From: Aureimonas flava
Lineage (GTDB): Bacteria; Pseudomonadota; Alphaproteobacteria; Rhizobiales; Rhizobiaceae
Direction of reading: 5' to 3'
Length of the DNA: 64,000 nt
Assembly: GCF_003583935.1 (NCBI RefSeq)
Contig: NZ_QYRN01000002.1
Location: 434,001-498,000, forward strand
A program made the translations under genes and the position numbers. The notes beneath the pieces are model-generated. The model saw only the letters and a program-made list of their open reading frames with translations, had not been told where the DNA came from and did no database searches. Shown piece after piece: positions 18,983 to 29,370 of the stretch (position 1 is its first letter; each line of letters opens with the position of its first letter).

Positions 18983-19024
18983 AAGAAGGGCGCCGCCGAG
19001 GGATCGGGGGCGCCCTTCTTCGTT
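18983..19024 (+). terminator. Intrinsic terminator after secB
   Basis: AAGAAGGGCGCC (18983-18994) pairs perfectly with GGCGCCCTTCTT (19009-19020) around a 14-nt loop and is followed by CGTTT. The 12-bp stem is flanked by AACGAA and TTCGTT, so it may also work for the convergent EamA transcript. Confidence 0.8.
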
Positions 19025-19045
19025 TCAGGGGGGCGGCCCGCCGCC

Positions 19046-19936
19046 TCAGGCGGTTCGCGCCTTGCGCCAGCGCGGGTAGAGGAGGCCGACCACGAGGCCG
19101 GACATCACCAGGAGCGCCGCCGCGATCTTCCAGAACGGCAACGACTCGCCCAGGAGCACGGTCGAGGCGCCCATGCCGAACAGCGGCACCAGGAGCGCCA
19201 AGGGGGTGACCACCGCCGCCGGATGGCGCGACAGGAGCCAGCCCCAGGCGGCGTAGCCGAACATCGTGTTGCCCACCGTCTGCCACAGGACGGCGGCCCA
19301 GGTCGGCACGTCGGCCCCGACGATCCCCGCGCGGATGGCGTCCCAGCCCTCCAGCGCGAAGGACAGGGCGAACAGCGGCGGCGCGGAGAACAGGCTGCCC
19401 CAGATCACGTAGGGCAGCATGTCGGTGACCCGGCTCGCCCGCGCCACGATGTTGCCGCCCGCCCAGGACAGGGCCGCGACCAGCACGAGGCCGAGCCCGA
19501 GCGGCGTGGTGGAGCCGTCCGTGTGGGTGAGGATCACCACGAGGCCGGCAAGGCCGAGGGCCAGCGCCACGCCCTGGTAGGGTCGCACCGTCTCGCCCGA
19601 CAGGCGCATGGCCAGCCCGATGGTGAAGAAGACCTGCATCTGGATCACCAGCGAGGCGATGCCGGGCGAGATGTGGCCGTTCATGGCGATGAACAGGAGG
19701 CCGAACTGGCCGGTGCCGATCAGCACCCCGTAGGCGGCCAGGTGGCTCCAGGGCACACGCGGGCGGGGAAACAGGAAGATGCCGGGCAGCGCCGCGAACA
19801 GGAAGCGCAGCGCCGCGAAGAGAAGCGGCGGCAGGTGCGCCAGACCCTGGTGGATCACCACGAAGTTGGTGCCCCACACGGCGACCACCGCGAGCCCGAG
19901 CAGGAAGTGGCGAAACGGAAGAAGCGGCGTGTCCAT
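19046..19936 (-). CDS. EamA/DMT-family transporter
   Basis: A 296-aa drug/metabolite-transporter family permease with two EamA repeats and about ten hydrophobic helices. The N-terminal helix reads FLLGLAVVAVWGTNFVVI, typical of RhaT/YedA-like exporters of amino acids or metabolites; the substrate is not predictable. The ATG at 19936 puts the first helix at residue 9; an in-frame ATG at 19963 is possible. It converges on secB and is not clearly in an operon. Confidence 0.9.
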   Translation of the reverse strand: MDTPLLPFRHFLLGLAVVAVWGTNFVVIHQGLAHLPPLLFAALRFLFAALPGIFLFPRPRVPWSHLAAYGVLIGTGQFGLLFIAMNGHISPGIASLVIQMQVFFTIGLAMRLSGETVRPYQGVALALGLAGLVVILTHTDGSTTPLGLGLVLVAALSWAGGNIVARASRVTDMLPYVIWGSLFSAPPLFALSFALEGWDAIRAGIVGADVPTWAAVLWQTVGNTMFGYAAWGWLLSRHPAAVVTPLALLVPLFGMGASTVLLGESLPFWKIAAALLVMSGLVVGLLYPRWRKARTA

Positions 19937-20143
19937 GATCCGGCCTTCTAGAGGCTCGGCCATGCCCTGGAAAGGTCCCCCGGCGGGCCGGACCGGCACC
20001 GAGGGTCCGTCCACAAACTCCCCCGGCGAGGGATCTTCGCCGCCCGCGAGGCACGGAGCGCGGCGGCATCTTCGGGGATCGGCGGGGAAACGGGTGGCGC
20101 ATGGCACCGCCGGGCCGACCCGGCGGACGTCTAGGACAGTTGC

Positions 20144-20854
20144 TTAGGGGTCGAAGCCCTCGACGCGCCGCCACAGCGCGGCCTCGCCGAGACCGGAGAC
20201 GAAGGCGCGGTGGGCCTCGCGCTCGGCGTCGGTGAGGCGGGGGGCGAGCGGCGCCGGGCGCGGCGGCAGGGCGCGCGCGCTGCCGGCGGCGCCGCCCTCG
20301 CTGGCGCGCGCCTCGTCCTCGGTGACCAGCCGCAGCGCCGACTGCCGGCCGCCGATCAGCTCGATATAGACCTGCGCCAGGAGCTCCGAATCGACCAGGG
20401 CCCCGTGCTTGTCGCGCTTCGACGTGTCGATCGAGAAGCGCGAGCACAGGGCGTCCAGCGTCGCCGGCGCCATCGGGAACTTGCGTCGCGCCATGGGCAG
20501 CGTGTCGACGAGGCGCTCGGCCGGGATCGGCGGCCGGTCGAGCCGCGCCAGCTCGGCATTGATGAAGCGCATGTCGAACGTGCCGTTGTGCGCGATCAGC
20601 CGGGCATCCTCGAAGAAGGCGAGGAAATCCTCCACGACGTCGGCGAACAGGGGCTTGTCCTTGAGGAAGTCGTCCGAGATGCCGTGGATGTCGAAGGCGC
20701 CGGGATCGACCTTCCGGCCCTGCGGGCGGATGAAGCGGTGGAACTCGCGCCCGGTCGGGATGTGGTTCCAGAGCTCGATGCCGCCGATCTCGATGACGCG
20801 GTCCTCCGCGAAGTCGAGCCCCGTGGTCTCGGTGTCGAAGACGATCTCGCGCAT
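20144..20854 (-). CDS. dnaQ: DnaQ, DNA polymerase III epsilon subunit (3'-5' exonuclease)
   Basis: A 236-aa proofreading exonuclease of the replicative polymerase. DEDDh motifs: ExoI FDTETTGLD (residue 6), ExoII HNGTFDMRFIN (about residue 94), ExoIII with HGALVDSELLAQVY (about residue 157). A C-terminal tail of about 60 residues ends in a region that would bind the alpha subunit. The ATG at 20854 matches the family N-terminus MREIVFDTETTG. It heads away from oriC with coaE-aroE-maf. Confidence 0.95.
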   Translation of the reverse strand: MREIVFDTETTGLDFAEDRVIEIGGIELWNHIPTGREFHRFIRPQGRKVDPGAFDIHGISDDFLKDKPLFADVVEDFLAFFEDARLIAHNGTFDMRFINAELARLDRPPIPAERLVDTLPMARRKFPMAPATLDALCSRFSIDTSKRDKHGALVDSELLAQVYIELIGGRQSALRLVTEDEARASEGGAAGSARALPPRPAPLAPRLTDAEREAHRAFVSGLGEAALWRRVEGFDP

Positions 20855-20910
20855 GGGCTCCTCGCAGGCTGCGCCTTCCATGTCGGACAGGGCGGCGCCG
20901 CGCGCAAGCC

Positions 20911-21507
20911 TCAAACCGCGGGACGCGCCTCCCGGAGTTCGGCCGCGACGCGCGCGACCGCGGCGCGCGCCGCCTCCAGCCCCGCGCCGGTGTCGATCAC
21001 GTAGTCGGCGCGCGCGCGCTTCTCGGTGTCCGGCATCTGGCTGGCGAGGATCGCCGCGAACCGGTCCGCGGTCATTCCCGGCCGCGCCAGGACGCGCGCC
21101 CGCTGCACGGCCGGCGACGCACTGACCACGAGGACGGCGTCGACCCGGCCCTCCCCCCCGGTCTCGAACAGGAGCGGGATGTCGAGCACCGCGAAGGGCG
21201 CGCCCGCCCCGTGCGCCGCCTCCAGGAACGCCCGCTCCTCCTCGCGCACCAGCGGGTGGACGATCGCCTCGAGCGCGGCGAGCGCCGCCTTGTCGCCCAG
21301 CACCCGCGCGCCGAGCGCCGCGCGGTCCACCACCCCGCCCCGCACCGTGCCGGGAAAGCGCGCCTCCACCAGCGGCGCGGCGCGGCCGGCGTAGAGGCGA
21401 TGCACCGCCGCGTCGGCGGAATGGACCGGCACGCCGAGCGCGGCGAACATCTCGGCCGTGGTGCTCTTGCCCATGCCGATCGAGCCGGTGAGGCCGAGGA
21501 CCTTCAC
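20911..21507 (-). CDS. coaE: CoaE, dephospho-CoA kinase
   Basis: A 198-aa kinase catalysing the last step of CoA synthesis. P-loop [11 protein letters not shown] at residue 6, [10 protein letters not shown] (about residue 109) and the lid region [12 protein letters not shown] are diagnostic. The GTG at 21507 overlaps the aroE stop as GTGA, so the two are coupled. The upstream partner CoaA is at 2.6 kb. Confidence 0.95.
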   Translation of the reverse strand: MKVLGLTGSIGMGKSTTAEMFAALGVPVHSADAAVHRLYAGRAAPLVEARFPGTVRGGVVDRAALGARVLGDKAALAALEAIVHPLVREEERAFLEAAHGAGAPFAVLDIPLLFETGGEGRVDAVLVVSASPAVQRARVLARPGMTADRFAAILASQMPDTEKRARADYVIDTGAGLEAARAAVARVAAELREARPAV

Positions 21508-22340
21508 GGATGGTCCTCGATATCGGCGATCACCGCCCGGCGCAGCGCCCCGTCCACGGCGGGGCGGTGCCCGAACCAGCGCTCGAAGCCCGGAACCGCC
21601 TGATGCAGGAGCATGCCGAGCCCGTCCGCCGTGCCGAGGCCCCGCGCCTCGGCGGCAAGGAGCACGGGCGTGCGCAGCGGCACGTAGACGATGTCGCTCA
21701 CCAGCGCCGCCCCGGGCAGGGCGTCGATCGCCCGCGCGTCGGCCTCGGACAGGCCTTGGGGATCGGCCGGCCGCGTGTTGACCAGGAGGTCGCAGGTCGG
21801 GGCAAGGCGGCCGAGCGCGTCCTCCCCATGGGCCGTGGCCCCGAACGCCCCGGCCAGGCGCTCGGCCCGCTCGCGCGTGCGGTTCACGATCGCGATGCGC
21901 GGCACGCCCGCCGCCTGCAGCGCGTGGACCACCGCGCGCGCCGCGCCGCCCGCCCCCAGCACCACGGCCGAACCCGCCGCCCGCCAGCCGCCGAGCCGCT
22001 CGTCGAGGTTGGCGGAGAAGCCGTAGGCGTCGGTGTTGCCGCCGGTGAGCCGACCGCCCTCGAACCACAGCGTGTTGACCGCGCCGATCGCCTCGGCCGC
22101 CGCGTCCAGCCGTGCGCAGGCGGCGAACGCCGCCTCCTTGTGGGGAATGGTGACGTTGCCCCCCGCGAAGCCATCGGCCGCCAGACCCTCCAGGAAGGCG
22201 GCGAAGCCTTCGGGCCGCACCGCGATCCGCTCGTAGGAGCCCGCGAGCCCGAGTTCGCGCAGCCAGGTGCCGTGGATCAGCGGCGAGCGGGAATGGGCGA
22301 TCGGCCAGCCGGTGACGAAGGCGCGGCAAGCCTCAGGCAT
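21504..22340 (-). CDS. aroE: AroE, shikimate dehydrogenase
   Basis: A 278-aa NADPH enzyme of the shikimate pathway. Shikimate-binding [11 protein letters not shown] (about residue 17), the catalytic Lys in NVTIPHKEA (about residue 66) and the catalytic Asp in GGNTDAYGF (about residue 101) are all present; the nucleotide-binding GAGGAARAV and [11 protein letters not shown] motifs define the AroE rather than the YdiB type. It overlaps maf by 8 bp and coaE by 4 bp. Confidence 0.95.
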   Translation of the reverse strand: MPEACRAFVTGWPIAHSRSPLIHGTWLRELGLAGSYERIAVRPEGFAAFLEGLAADGFAGGNVTIPHKEAAFAACARLDAAAEAIGAVNTLWFEGGRLTGGNTDAYGFSANLDERLGGWRAAGSAVVLGAGGAARAVVHALQAAGVPRIAIVNRTRERAERLAGAFGATAHGEDALGRLAPTCDLLVNTRPADPQGLSEADARAIDALPGAALVSDIVYVPLRTPVLLAAEARGLGTADGLGMLLHQAVPGFERWFGHRPAVDGALRRAVIADIEDHP

Positions 22341-22932
22341 CGAGCGCCCCCTGAGCCCGCAGTTCGGCCAGGAGCGGCAGCATGGGTAGGCCGATCACGG
22401 TGAACAGGTCGCCCTCGATCCGCTCCATCAGCCGCAGGCCCAGCCCCTCGACCTGGTAGGCGCCGACGCTGGTGAGGACCCCCTCGCCGGCCGCCGCGAG
22501 ATAGCGTCCGATCTCGGGCGGCGTCAGCGAGCGGAAGGTGATCGAGGCGCGCGAGACGTGGCGCCACACCGCCTCGCCGTCCCGCGCCAGCACCACCGCG
22601 CTGTCGAGATGGTGCGTGCGGCCCGAGAGCGCGAGAAGCGTGCGGCGCGCCGCCTCCATGTCGGCCGGCTTGTGCAGCACCGTGCCGCCCACCGACAGGA
22701 CCTGGTCCGCCCCGATCACCAGCGCCCCCGGCCGGCGGGCCGAGACGTCCGTCGCCTTGGCCTCGGCCAGCACCAGCGCGACCTCGTCCGGCGTGGCGCC
22801 CGAGCCCCCGAGCGGCGCCTCCACCAGCCGCTCGTCAAGGTTCGACGGATCGGCCTCGGCCGCGATGCCCGCCTGGCGCAGCAGCGCCTGCCGGTGACGG
22901 CTCCCCGAAGCGAGCACCAGAGCCTCTCCCAT
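22333..22932 (-). CDS. maf: Maf-family nucleoside triphosphate pyrophosphatase
   Basis: A 199-aa Maf/YceF-type house-cleaning pyrophosphatase that hydrolyses modified or canonical nucleotides. The N-terminal [18 protein letters not shown] and the [11 protein letters not shown] ... LHKP segment are conserved. The start ATG at 22932 marks the left edge of the putative origin. In several rhizobia a DUF299 (PpsR-type) gene lies between maf and the origin; none is seen here. Confidence 0.94.
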   Translation of the reverse strand: MGEALVLASGSRHRQALLRQAGIAAEADPSNLDERLVEAPLGGSGATPDEVALVLAEAKATDVSARRPGALVIGADQVLSVGGTVLHKPADMEAARRTLLALSGRTHHLDSAVVLARDGEAVWRHVSRASITFRSLTPPEIGRYLAAAGEGVLTSVGAYQVEGLGLRLMERIEGDLFTVIGLPMLPLLAELRAQGALDA

Positions 22933-23542
22933 CCGCGATATCCTTTCCGGGACGTTGTCGCGCCCGTTAAACCTTTGTTCAAACTCGCCCTGTTTAGTGA
23001 AGGGTGCGGGGACGGGAAAGCCTCGCGGTCGGGCGGACTCGATTCTTCGGCGCGGGGCAAGCCGCCGGCGCTGCGGCCCCCGCAATTTCCGCCCCCTTGT
23101 GGGAATCAGGGGACGGGCGGCGCTCCCCGTCGCCAAGCGATTTCTCGCCTTCGGAAAACCCGGTCGTCATCCACAGATCATGAAGCGAGCGGCCCTGTGT
23201 GCGGCGGGCTGTGAACTGCGGGAACAGCCTCGCGCGCCGGCCCACCCCCGTTTCGCCCAAATGCCCGCAGCCGCTGCCGCTTTTTCGCCCGAGGAATGAA
23301 CCCGCCACCGGGCGCGTTCCCGCCGGCTGTGGCGCGCCGTTGTGAATTCCCATGATCCACCGACTCATAGAATCAGAATCTCTCTTTTCATGGATTTCTT
23401 TTCTAAGAGGGGCGGGCGGGAAAACCGCCGCGGCCGGCCGCCGGACGATGACGCCCTCCGTCGCACCGCCCCGAAAGGGGCTGGACGTGGGCGTCCGCAC
23501 GGGGCATCCCTCGCCTCGCCCTCCGGCCTCGAAAGGTGTTCC
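22933..23542. other. Putative chromosomal replication origin (oriC), maf-hemE intergenic
   Basis: A 610-bp gene-free stretch between divergent maf and hemE. It holds TCATCCACA (23167-23175, one mismatch to the DnaA box TTATCCACA), weaker TGTG-type boxes, six GANTC methylation sites (starts 23036, 23041, 23103, 23362, 23370, 23376), a CtrA-like site at 22967 and an AT-rich stretch at about 23363-23408, striking in such GC-rich DNA. Alphaproteobacterial origins characteristically lie beside hemE. No convincing ORF occurs on either strand. Confidence 0.75.
22967..22982. promoter_or_regulatory. CtrA-like site at the maf edge of oriC
   Basis: TTAA-N7-TTCAA differs at one position from the CtrA core TTAA-N7-TTAAC/TTAA pattern. 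It is 35 bp upstream of the maf ATG and at the edge of the putative origin, where CtrA represses initiation in Caulobacter; the role here is inferred. Confidence 0.45.
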
Positions 23543-24565
23543 ATGCAAGAGCGCAAGCTGATGCGCGTCCTCGCCGGCGAGAGCGTCTTCCCGCCCCCCA
23601 TCTGGCTGATGCGCCAGGCCGGCCGATACCTGCCCGAATACCGCGAGACGCGCGCCCGGGCCGGCGGCTTCCTGGACCTGTGCTACAATCCGGACCTCGC
23701 CACCGAGGTCACGCTCCAGCCGATCCGCCGGTTCGGCTTCGACGCGGCGATCCTGTTCTCCGACATCCTGGTGATCCCCGACGCCTTGCGGCGCAACGTG
23801 CGCTTCGTGCAGGGCGAGGGTCCGCGCATGGACCCGATCGCGCCGCACGAGATCGCCGGCCTCGACCCGTCCCTGGCCGAGACGCACCTCGCGCCCGTGA
23901 TCGCCACCGTGGCGCGCCTGCGCGCCGAGCTGCCCGCCGAGACCGCGCTGATCGGTTTCTGCGGCGCGCCCTGGACGGTCGCCACCTACATGATCGCCGG
24001 CCACGGGACGCCCGACCAGGCGCCGGCCCGCCTCTTCGCCTATCGCCACCCGGACGCGATGGACGAACTGGTGGCGCTGCTCGCCGAGATGAGCGCCGAA
24101 TATCTCGTGCGCCAGCTCCAGGCCGGCGCCGACTGCGTGCAGATCTTCGATTCCTGGGCGGGCGTCCTCGACGAGCCGAGTTTCCAGCGCTTCTCGATCG
24201 CCCCCACCCGCCGCATCGTGGACCGTGTGCGCGCCGCCGTGCCGGGCGCGCGCATCATCGGCTTTCCGAAGGGCGCGGGACCCCTCCTTCCCGCCTATCG
24301 TTCCGGCACCGGCGTCGACGCCGTCGGGCTCGACTGGTCCGTGCCGTTCTCCTTCGCCGCCGAGCTCCAGCGTGGCGGCCCGGTGCAGGGCAACCTCGAC
24401 CCGCTGCGCCTGATCGCCGGCGGCCGGTCGCTGGACGAGGGGATCGACGCCATCCTCGAGCAGCTCGGCCGGGGCCCCCTCGTGTTCAACCTCGGCCACG
24501 GCATCACGCCGGAGGCGCCCGTCGCCCATGTCGAGCACCTCGTCGAACGGGTGCGGCGGGGGTAG
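23543..24565 (+). CDS. hemE: HemE, uroporphyrinogen decarboxylase
   Basis: A 340-aa cytoplasmic enzyme that converts uroporphyrinogen III to coproporphyrinogen III. The signature [18 protein letters not shown] is at about residue 18, with [13 protein letters not shown] and [12 protein letters not shown] further on. I chose ATG 23543 ([13 protein letters not shown]) with GAAAGG upstream; the open frame reaches 23342 inside the putative origin but adds non-family residues. It is the classic right-hand neighbour of oriC and is followed by hemJ after a structured 254-bp gap. Confidence 0.96.
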   Translation: MQERKLMRVLAGESVFPPPIWLMRQAGRYLPEYRETRARAGGFLDLCYNPDLATEVTLQPIRRFGFDAAILFSDILVIPDALRRNVRFVQGEGPRMDPIAPHEIAGLDPSLAETHLAPVIATVARLRAELPAETALIGFCGAPWTVATYMIAGHGTPDQAPARLFAYRHPDAMDELVALLAEMSAEYLVRQLQAGADCVQIFDSWAGVLDEPSFQRFSIAPTRRIVDRVRAAVPGARIIGFPKGAGPLLPAYRSGTGVDAVGLDWSVPFSFAAELQRGGPVQGNLDPLRLIAGGRSLDEGIDAILEQLGRGPLVFNLGHGITPEAPVAHVEHLVERVRRG

Positions 24566-24573
24566 ACGAAGAC

Positions 24574-24747
24574 GGGGGCGCTGCCCCCGGCCCCGCCAGG
24601 GGAAATGATTTCCCCTGGACCCCTCCTCGGTTGCGATGTGTCCGACGTGCGGGAGGGCCTGCGGCCCTCCCGCACGTCGGAAAAGTCCCAAACGAAAAGA
24701 AGGGTTCGGGAATTCCTTCCCGAGCGGGGATCGGGGCGGCAGCCCCG
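24574..24747. repeat. Mosaic of five palindromes between hemE and hemJ
   Basis: Five hairpin-forming units lie head to tail. GGGGGC/GCCCCC at 24574-24588; CCAGGGGAAAT/ATTTCCCCTGG with a one-base centre at 24596-24618; a perfect 19-bp stem with a TGC loop at 24641-24681; TCGGGAA/TTCCCGA at 24706-24723; and CGGGGC/GCCCCG at 24732-24747. There is no ORF. The first two units resemble dispersed palindromic elements known from alphaproteobacterial intergenic regions, but family membership needs a genome search. Confidence 0.75.
24641..24681. repeat. Perfect 19-bp inverted repeat, 3-nt loop
   Basis: The arm at 24641-24659 is the exact reverse complement of 24663-24681, separated by TGC. It is the strongest hairpin in the hemE-hemJ mosaic. 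A T-run is missing on both sides, so it is not a standard terminator; a 3' RNA stabiliser or a mobile palindrome is more likely. Confidence 0.8.
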
Positions 24748-24819
24748 CCATCGCCACCCCGCCGCTTCCGTTTGGAGCGGTTCTCGACTAGGCAGGCGGG
24801 GTGATCGCCGGAGGATGCC

Positions 24820-25350
24820 ATGACCGTTCAGCCGAAGCCCGCTCCGAAGGACCGTTCGCTTCTGTATTCGCTGGCGGGCGGCGCGGTGCTGGCGGCGGTG
24901 TTGTTCGGCTTCGTGCCGCTCGAGGCGCAGCTCTGGGTGAAGAGCCTGCACATCCTGGCGGTGATTTCCTGGATGGCGGGCATGCTCTACCTGCCGCGGC
25001 TCTTCGTCTACCACACGGAGGCGGGCGCGGGCTCGCCGCAGGCCGAGACGTTCAAGGTGATGGAGCGGCGCCTGATGCGCGGCATCGTCAACCCGGCGAT
25101 GATCGTGACCTGGGTGGCGGGCCTGTGGCTGGCGATCGAGATCTATGCGTTCCGGGGCGGCTGGCTGCATGCCAAGGTGCTGTTCGTGGTGCTTCTGTCG
25201 GGGCTGCACGGCTACTTCTCCGCCTCGCGCAAGCGGCTGGAGCGCGACGAGATCACCCGGTCGAGCCGGCACTGGCGCATCATGAACGAGGTTCCGGCGC
25301 TGCTGATGGTGGTGATCGTGGTGCTGGTCGTGGTGGTGCGGCAATGGTAG
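24820..25350 (+). CDS. hemJ: HemJ, protoporphyrinogen IX oxidase (UPF0093)
   Basis: A 176-aa inner-membrane protein of the HemJ family, the protoporphyrinogen oxidase used by most alphaproteobacteria. About four helices are visible. LWVKSLHILAVISWMAGMLYLPRL carries the conserved membrane His, and FVYHTEA, MRGIVNPAM and the C-terminal MNEVPALLMV are family marks. Placement just after hemE fits heme synthesis, although the palindrome-rich gap suggests separate expression. Confidence 0.94.
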   Translation: MTVQPKPAPKDRSLLYSLAGGAVLAAVLFGFVPLEAQLWVKSLHILAVISWMAGMLYLPRLFVYHTEAGAGSPQAETFKVMERRLMRGIVNPAMIVTWVAGLWLAIEIYAFRGGWLHAKVLFVVLLSGLHGYFSASRKRLERDEITRSSRHWRIMNEVPALLMVVIVVLVVVVRQW

Positions 25351-25419
25351 GCGGATGCCTTGCCATGGGCCGCGCCTTTGCGATCTAAGGCGGAAGTTCG
25401 TCAGCCGGAGCCGATTGCC

Positions 25420-25953
25420 TTGCCCGAGAGTCCCGCGTCCGACCGCCCCGTCTGCCTCGTCGTCATGGGCCCGTCGGGCACCGGCAAGACGACCACGGCC
25501 AAGGGCCTGGCCGGACAGCTCGGATGGACCTTCGCGGAGGCCGACGAGTTCCATCCGAAGGCCAATATCGACAAAATGTCGGCGGGCATTCCCCTGAACG
25601 ACGAGGACCGGGCGCCCTGGCTCGTGGCGATCCGCGACTGGGTGTCGGACGAGGCGGAGGACGGGCGCTCGACGGTCATCACCTGCTCGGCGCTGAAGCG
25701 GCGCTATCGCGACGTGCTCCGAGGGGCGGAGGCCCGTGTGCGCTTCGTGGAGCTGGAGGCCGACGAGGCCGTGATCCGCGAACGGATGGAGAAGCGCCGA
25801 GGCCACTACATGCCGCCCTCGCTGCTCGCCTCGCAATATGCCGACTTCGAGCCGCTGGAGGCGGGAGAGGACGGCGTGCGCGTCTCGGTGGAGCAGACGC
25901 CGGAGGCCGTCGTGGCCGATGCCCTGCGCAAGCTGGCGCCCGAGGCGGCCTGA
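25420..25953 (+). CDS. GntK-type gluconokinase
   Basis: A kinase of the gluconokinase (GntK/IdnK) family, phosphorylating gluconate to 6-phosphogluconate. P-loop [45 protein letters not shown] (split here at family landmarks DEFHP and GIPLNDEDR) and [13 protein letters not shown] are diagnostic. No ATG precedes the P-loop closely; I suggest TTG at 25420, giving 177 aa as in E. coli GntK, while another TTG at 25360 would add 20 residues. No gluconate transporter or dehydratase is adjacent. Confidence 0.85.
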   Translation: MPESPASDRPVCLVVMGPSGTGKTTTAKGLAGQLGWTFAEADEFHPKANIDKMSAGIPLNDEDRAPWLVAIRDWVSDEAEDGRSTVITCSALKRRYRDVLRGAEARVRFVELEADEAVIRERMEKRRGHYMPPSLLASQYADFEPLEAGEDGVRVSVEQTPEAVVADALRKLAPEAA

Positions 25954-26155
25954 CGTCCGGCTGCCCTTGCGCTCGCGCCCCGGCGCGATTATAGAAGGAG
26001 GCGTATCCCGCCTCCGGCGCGACGCGGCCATGTCCCACGTCCCGCCTTTTCAGCCGAACACGTCCATCCTCGTTCCGGCCGACCCTTCCCCCGTTTCGTT
26101 GACGCCCCCATGCCGCGCGACCGCCACCGGTCCGGCTCGGGTTGGAGCCCATGCC

Positions 26156-27421
<1,266 letters not shown>

Positions 27422-27449
27422 CGGCGAGCCGCCGGACGGACGCTTCCCG

Positions 27450-27479
27450 AGGCCGCCGTGGCGACACGGCGGCCTTTTT
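27450..27479 (+). terminator. Intrinsic terminator after rho
   Basis: AGGCCGCCGTG (27450-27460), GCGA loop, CACGGCGGCCT (27465-27475) is a perfect 11-bp stem running into a T5 tract at 27475-27479, 28 bp after the rho stop. Confidence 0.9.
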
Positions 27480-27570
27480 CGTGAGGCGGGCGCCCAAGCC
27501 GCCGAGGCCGTTCACCCCCGGCGCGAAATGCTCTAGAGCCTGGAGCCGAAGCGCCAGCGGAGCCCGAGCC

Positions 27571-28056
27571 ATGTCCGACACGCCCTCCCGCCCCGATGCC
27601 GTGCGCCGCGTCGAGATCGCGGCGCTGGCGCGCAGCCTGCCGATCCGCGTGGTGGAGACCGCGACCATCGCGCGCACGGCCGCCGAGGCCGCGGCGGCGG
27701 TCTCGGTCGAGGTCGGCCAGATCGTCAAGAGCCTCGTGTTCCGGGGGCGCGACACGGGCGCGCCCTATCTCCTGCTCGTGTCGGGCGCCAACCGGGTGGA
27801 CGAGGCGGCCGCCGCCGGCGCGATCGGCGAGCCGCTGGCGCGCGCCGACGCCGAGTTCGTGCGCCGGGCGACGGGTTTTGCGATCGGCGGCGTCGCGCCG
27901 CTGGGCGCCCCGGAGCCGCTCGCGACCTTCATGGACCGCGACCTTCTCGGCTTTCCCTTCGTGTGGGCCGCGGCGGGCACGCCCTTCCACGTGTTCGAGA
28001 CGGTGCCCGAGGCCCTGCGCATCGCCTGCGACGCGCGCGTGATCGACGTCCGGTGA
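27571..28056 (+). CDS. YbaK/EbsC family aminoacyl-tRNA deacylase
   Basis: A 161-aa protein of the YbaK/ProX-like fold that hydrolyses mischarged tRNAs (typically Cys- or Ala-tRNA-Pro). The VGQIVKSLVF motif with the key Lys (about residue 52), YLLLVSGANRVD and GFAIGGVAPLG are family features. Which tRNA it edits cannot be told. Its stop overlaps the mnmE GTG start (GTGA), tying it to a tRNA-modification gene. Confidence 0.9.
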   Translation: MSDTPSRPDAVRRVEIAALARSLPIRVVETATIARTAAEAAAAVSVEVGQIVKSLVFRGRDTGAPYLLLVSGANRVDEAAAAGAIGEPLARADAEFVRRATGFAIGGVAPLGAPEPLATFMDRDLLGFPFVWAAAGTPFHVFETVPEALRIACDARVIDVR

Positions 28057-29366
28057 GGGCCGAGGACACGATCGCGGCGCTGTCCTCGGGCGCGCTGCCC
28101 GCCGGCATCGCGGTGCTGCGCGTCAGCGGGCCGGCGGCGCGGCTGGCGATGGAAAGCCTGGCCGGCGGAGTGCCGGACCCGCGCCGCGCGAGCCTTCGCA
28201 CCTTCCGCGACCGGTCCGGCGTGCCGATCGACCGGGGCCTCCTCCTGTTCTTCCCCGGGCCCGGCTCGGTGTCGGGCGAGGATCTGGCCGAGTTCCACGT
28301 CCACGGCGGCCGGGCGGTGGCGGCCGCCATGCTGGCCGCCCTCACCGGCATTTCGGGCGTGCGCCTCGCCGAGGCCGGCGAGTTCACCCGCCGCGCCTTC
28401 GAGAACGGGCGGATCGACCTGACCGAGGCCGAGGGTCTCGCCGATCTCCTGGCCGCCGAGACCGAAGGGCAGCGTGCCCGGGCGATGGCGCAGGCCGGGG
28501 GCAGCCTTCGCCAGCTTGCCGACGCGTGGATGGCGCGGCTCCTGCGGGCGCGCGCCCTGATCGAGGCGGCGTTCGACTTTTCCGACGAGGGTGACGTCGC
28601 CGACGACGTGGCGGGGGGCGTCGCGGCCGAGGTGGCGGCTCTGGCGGGCGAGATGCGGCGGAGCCTTGCCGAGGCGCGGCGCGGCGAAATTTGGCGCGAC
28701 GGGTTCCACGTGGTGATCGCCGGTGCGCCCAATGCCGGCAAGTCCAGCCTCCTGAACGCGCTGGCCGAGCGCGAGGTGGCGATCGTCTCGCCGGTGCCCG
28801 GCACGACGCGCGACGTGATCGAGACCCGGCTCGATCTCGGCGGCGTTCCGGTGCGCTTCTCCGACACGGCGGGCCTGCGCGCGGCGGACGACGCGGTGGA
28901 GGCGATCGGCGTCGAGCGCGCCCGCGCTGCGCTGCGGCAGGCCGATCTCGTGCTCCAACTGGTGGCGCCCGGCGAGGAGGCGGGCGAGCTGGAGGGGGAG
29001 GCGCCTGTCCTGCGGCTGCGCACCAAGCGCGATCTCGCGCCGGACGGCCCGCCGCCGGCGGGCTTCGATCTGGCACTGTCCGCCCGCACCGGCGAGGGGA
29101 TCGACGCCTTGGTGCGCCGCGTCGCCGACGCCGCGCGCGAGGCGGCGGGCGACCCCGCCCGCGCCGTGCCGGCACGCCTGCGCCAGCGCGAGGTGGTGGC
29201 CGGCACGCTGGCCCATCTCGACGCCTACGATCCCCTGCACCAGCCGGCCGAAGTCGCCGCCGAGACGCTGCGTCTGGCCGCCGACCGCCTCGGCGCCTTG
29301 ACCGGGCGCCGCGGTGTCGAGGACCTCCTCGGCGTCATCTTCGGCGAGTTCTGCATCGGCAAGTGA
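28053..29366 (+). CDS. mnmE: MnmE (TrmE), tRNA uridine-5-carboxymethylaminomethyl modification GTPase
   Basis: A 437-aa GTPase that with MnmG modifies the wobble uridine of several tRNAs. The N-terminal tetrahydrofolate-binding domain begins EDTIAALSSGALPAGIAVLR. The G domain contains GAPNAGKSSLLN (about residue 223), GTTRDVIE, DTAGLR and TKRD. The conserved C-terminal CIGK ends the protein. The GTG start overlaps the ybaK-like stop. mnmG lies 1.4 kb downstream, separated by a minus-strand ArsR/SRPBCC/Uma2 block not usual in this cluster. Confidence 0.96.
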   Translation: MRAEDTIAALSSGALPAGIAVLRVSGPAARLAMESLAGGVPDPRRASLRTFRDRSGVPIDRGLLLFFPGPGSVSGEDLAEFHVHGGRAVAAAMLAALTGISGVRLAEAGEFTRRAFENGRIDLTEAEGLADLLAAETEGQRARAMAQAGGSLRQLADAWMARLLRARALIEAAFDFSDEGDVADDVAGGVAAEVAALAGEMRRSLAEARRGEIWRDGFHVVIAGAPNAGKSSLLNALAEREVAIVSPVPGTTRDVIETRLDLGGVPVRFSDTAGLRAADDAVEAIGVERARAALRQADLVLQLVAPGEEAGELEGEAPVLRLRTKRDLAPDGPPPAGFDLALSARTGEGIDALVRRVADAAREAAGDPARAVPARLRQREVVAGTLAHLDAYDPLHQPAEVAAETLRLAADRLGALTGRRGVEDLLGVIFGEFCIGK

Positions 29367-29370
29367 GGCG

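Noticed and set aside
23342-23542. N-terminal extension of hemE through the putative origin
   Set aside because: The extra residues do not match the family, and a good start with ribosome site is at 23543.
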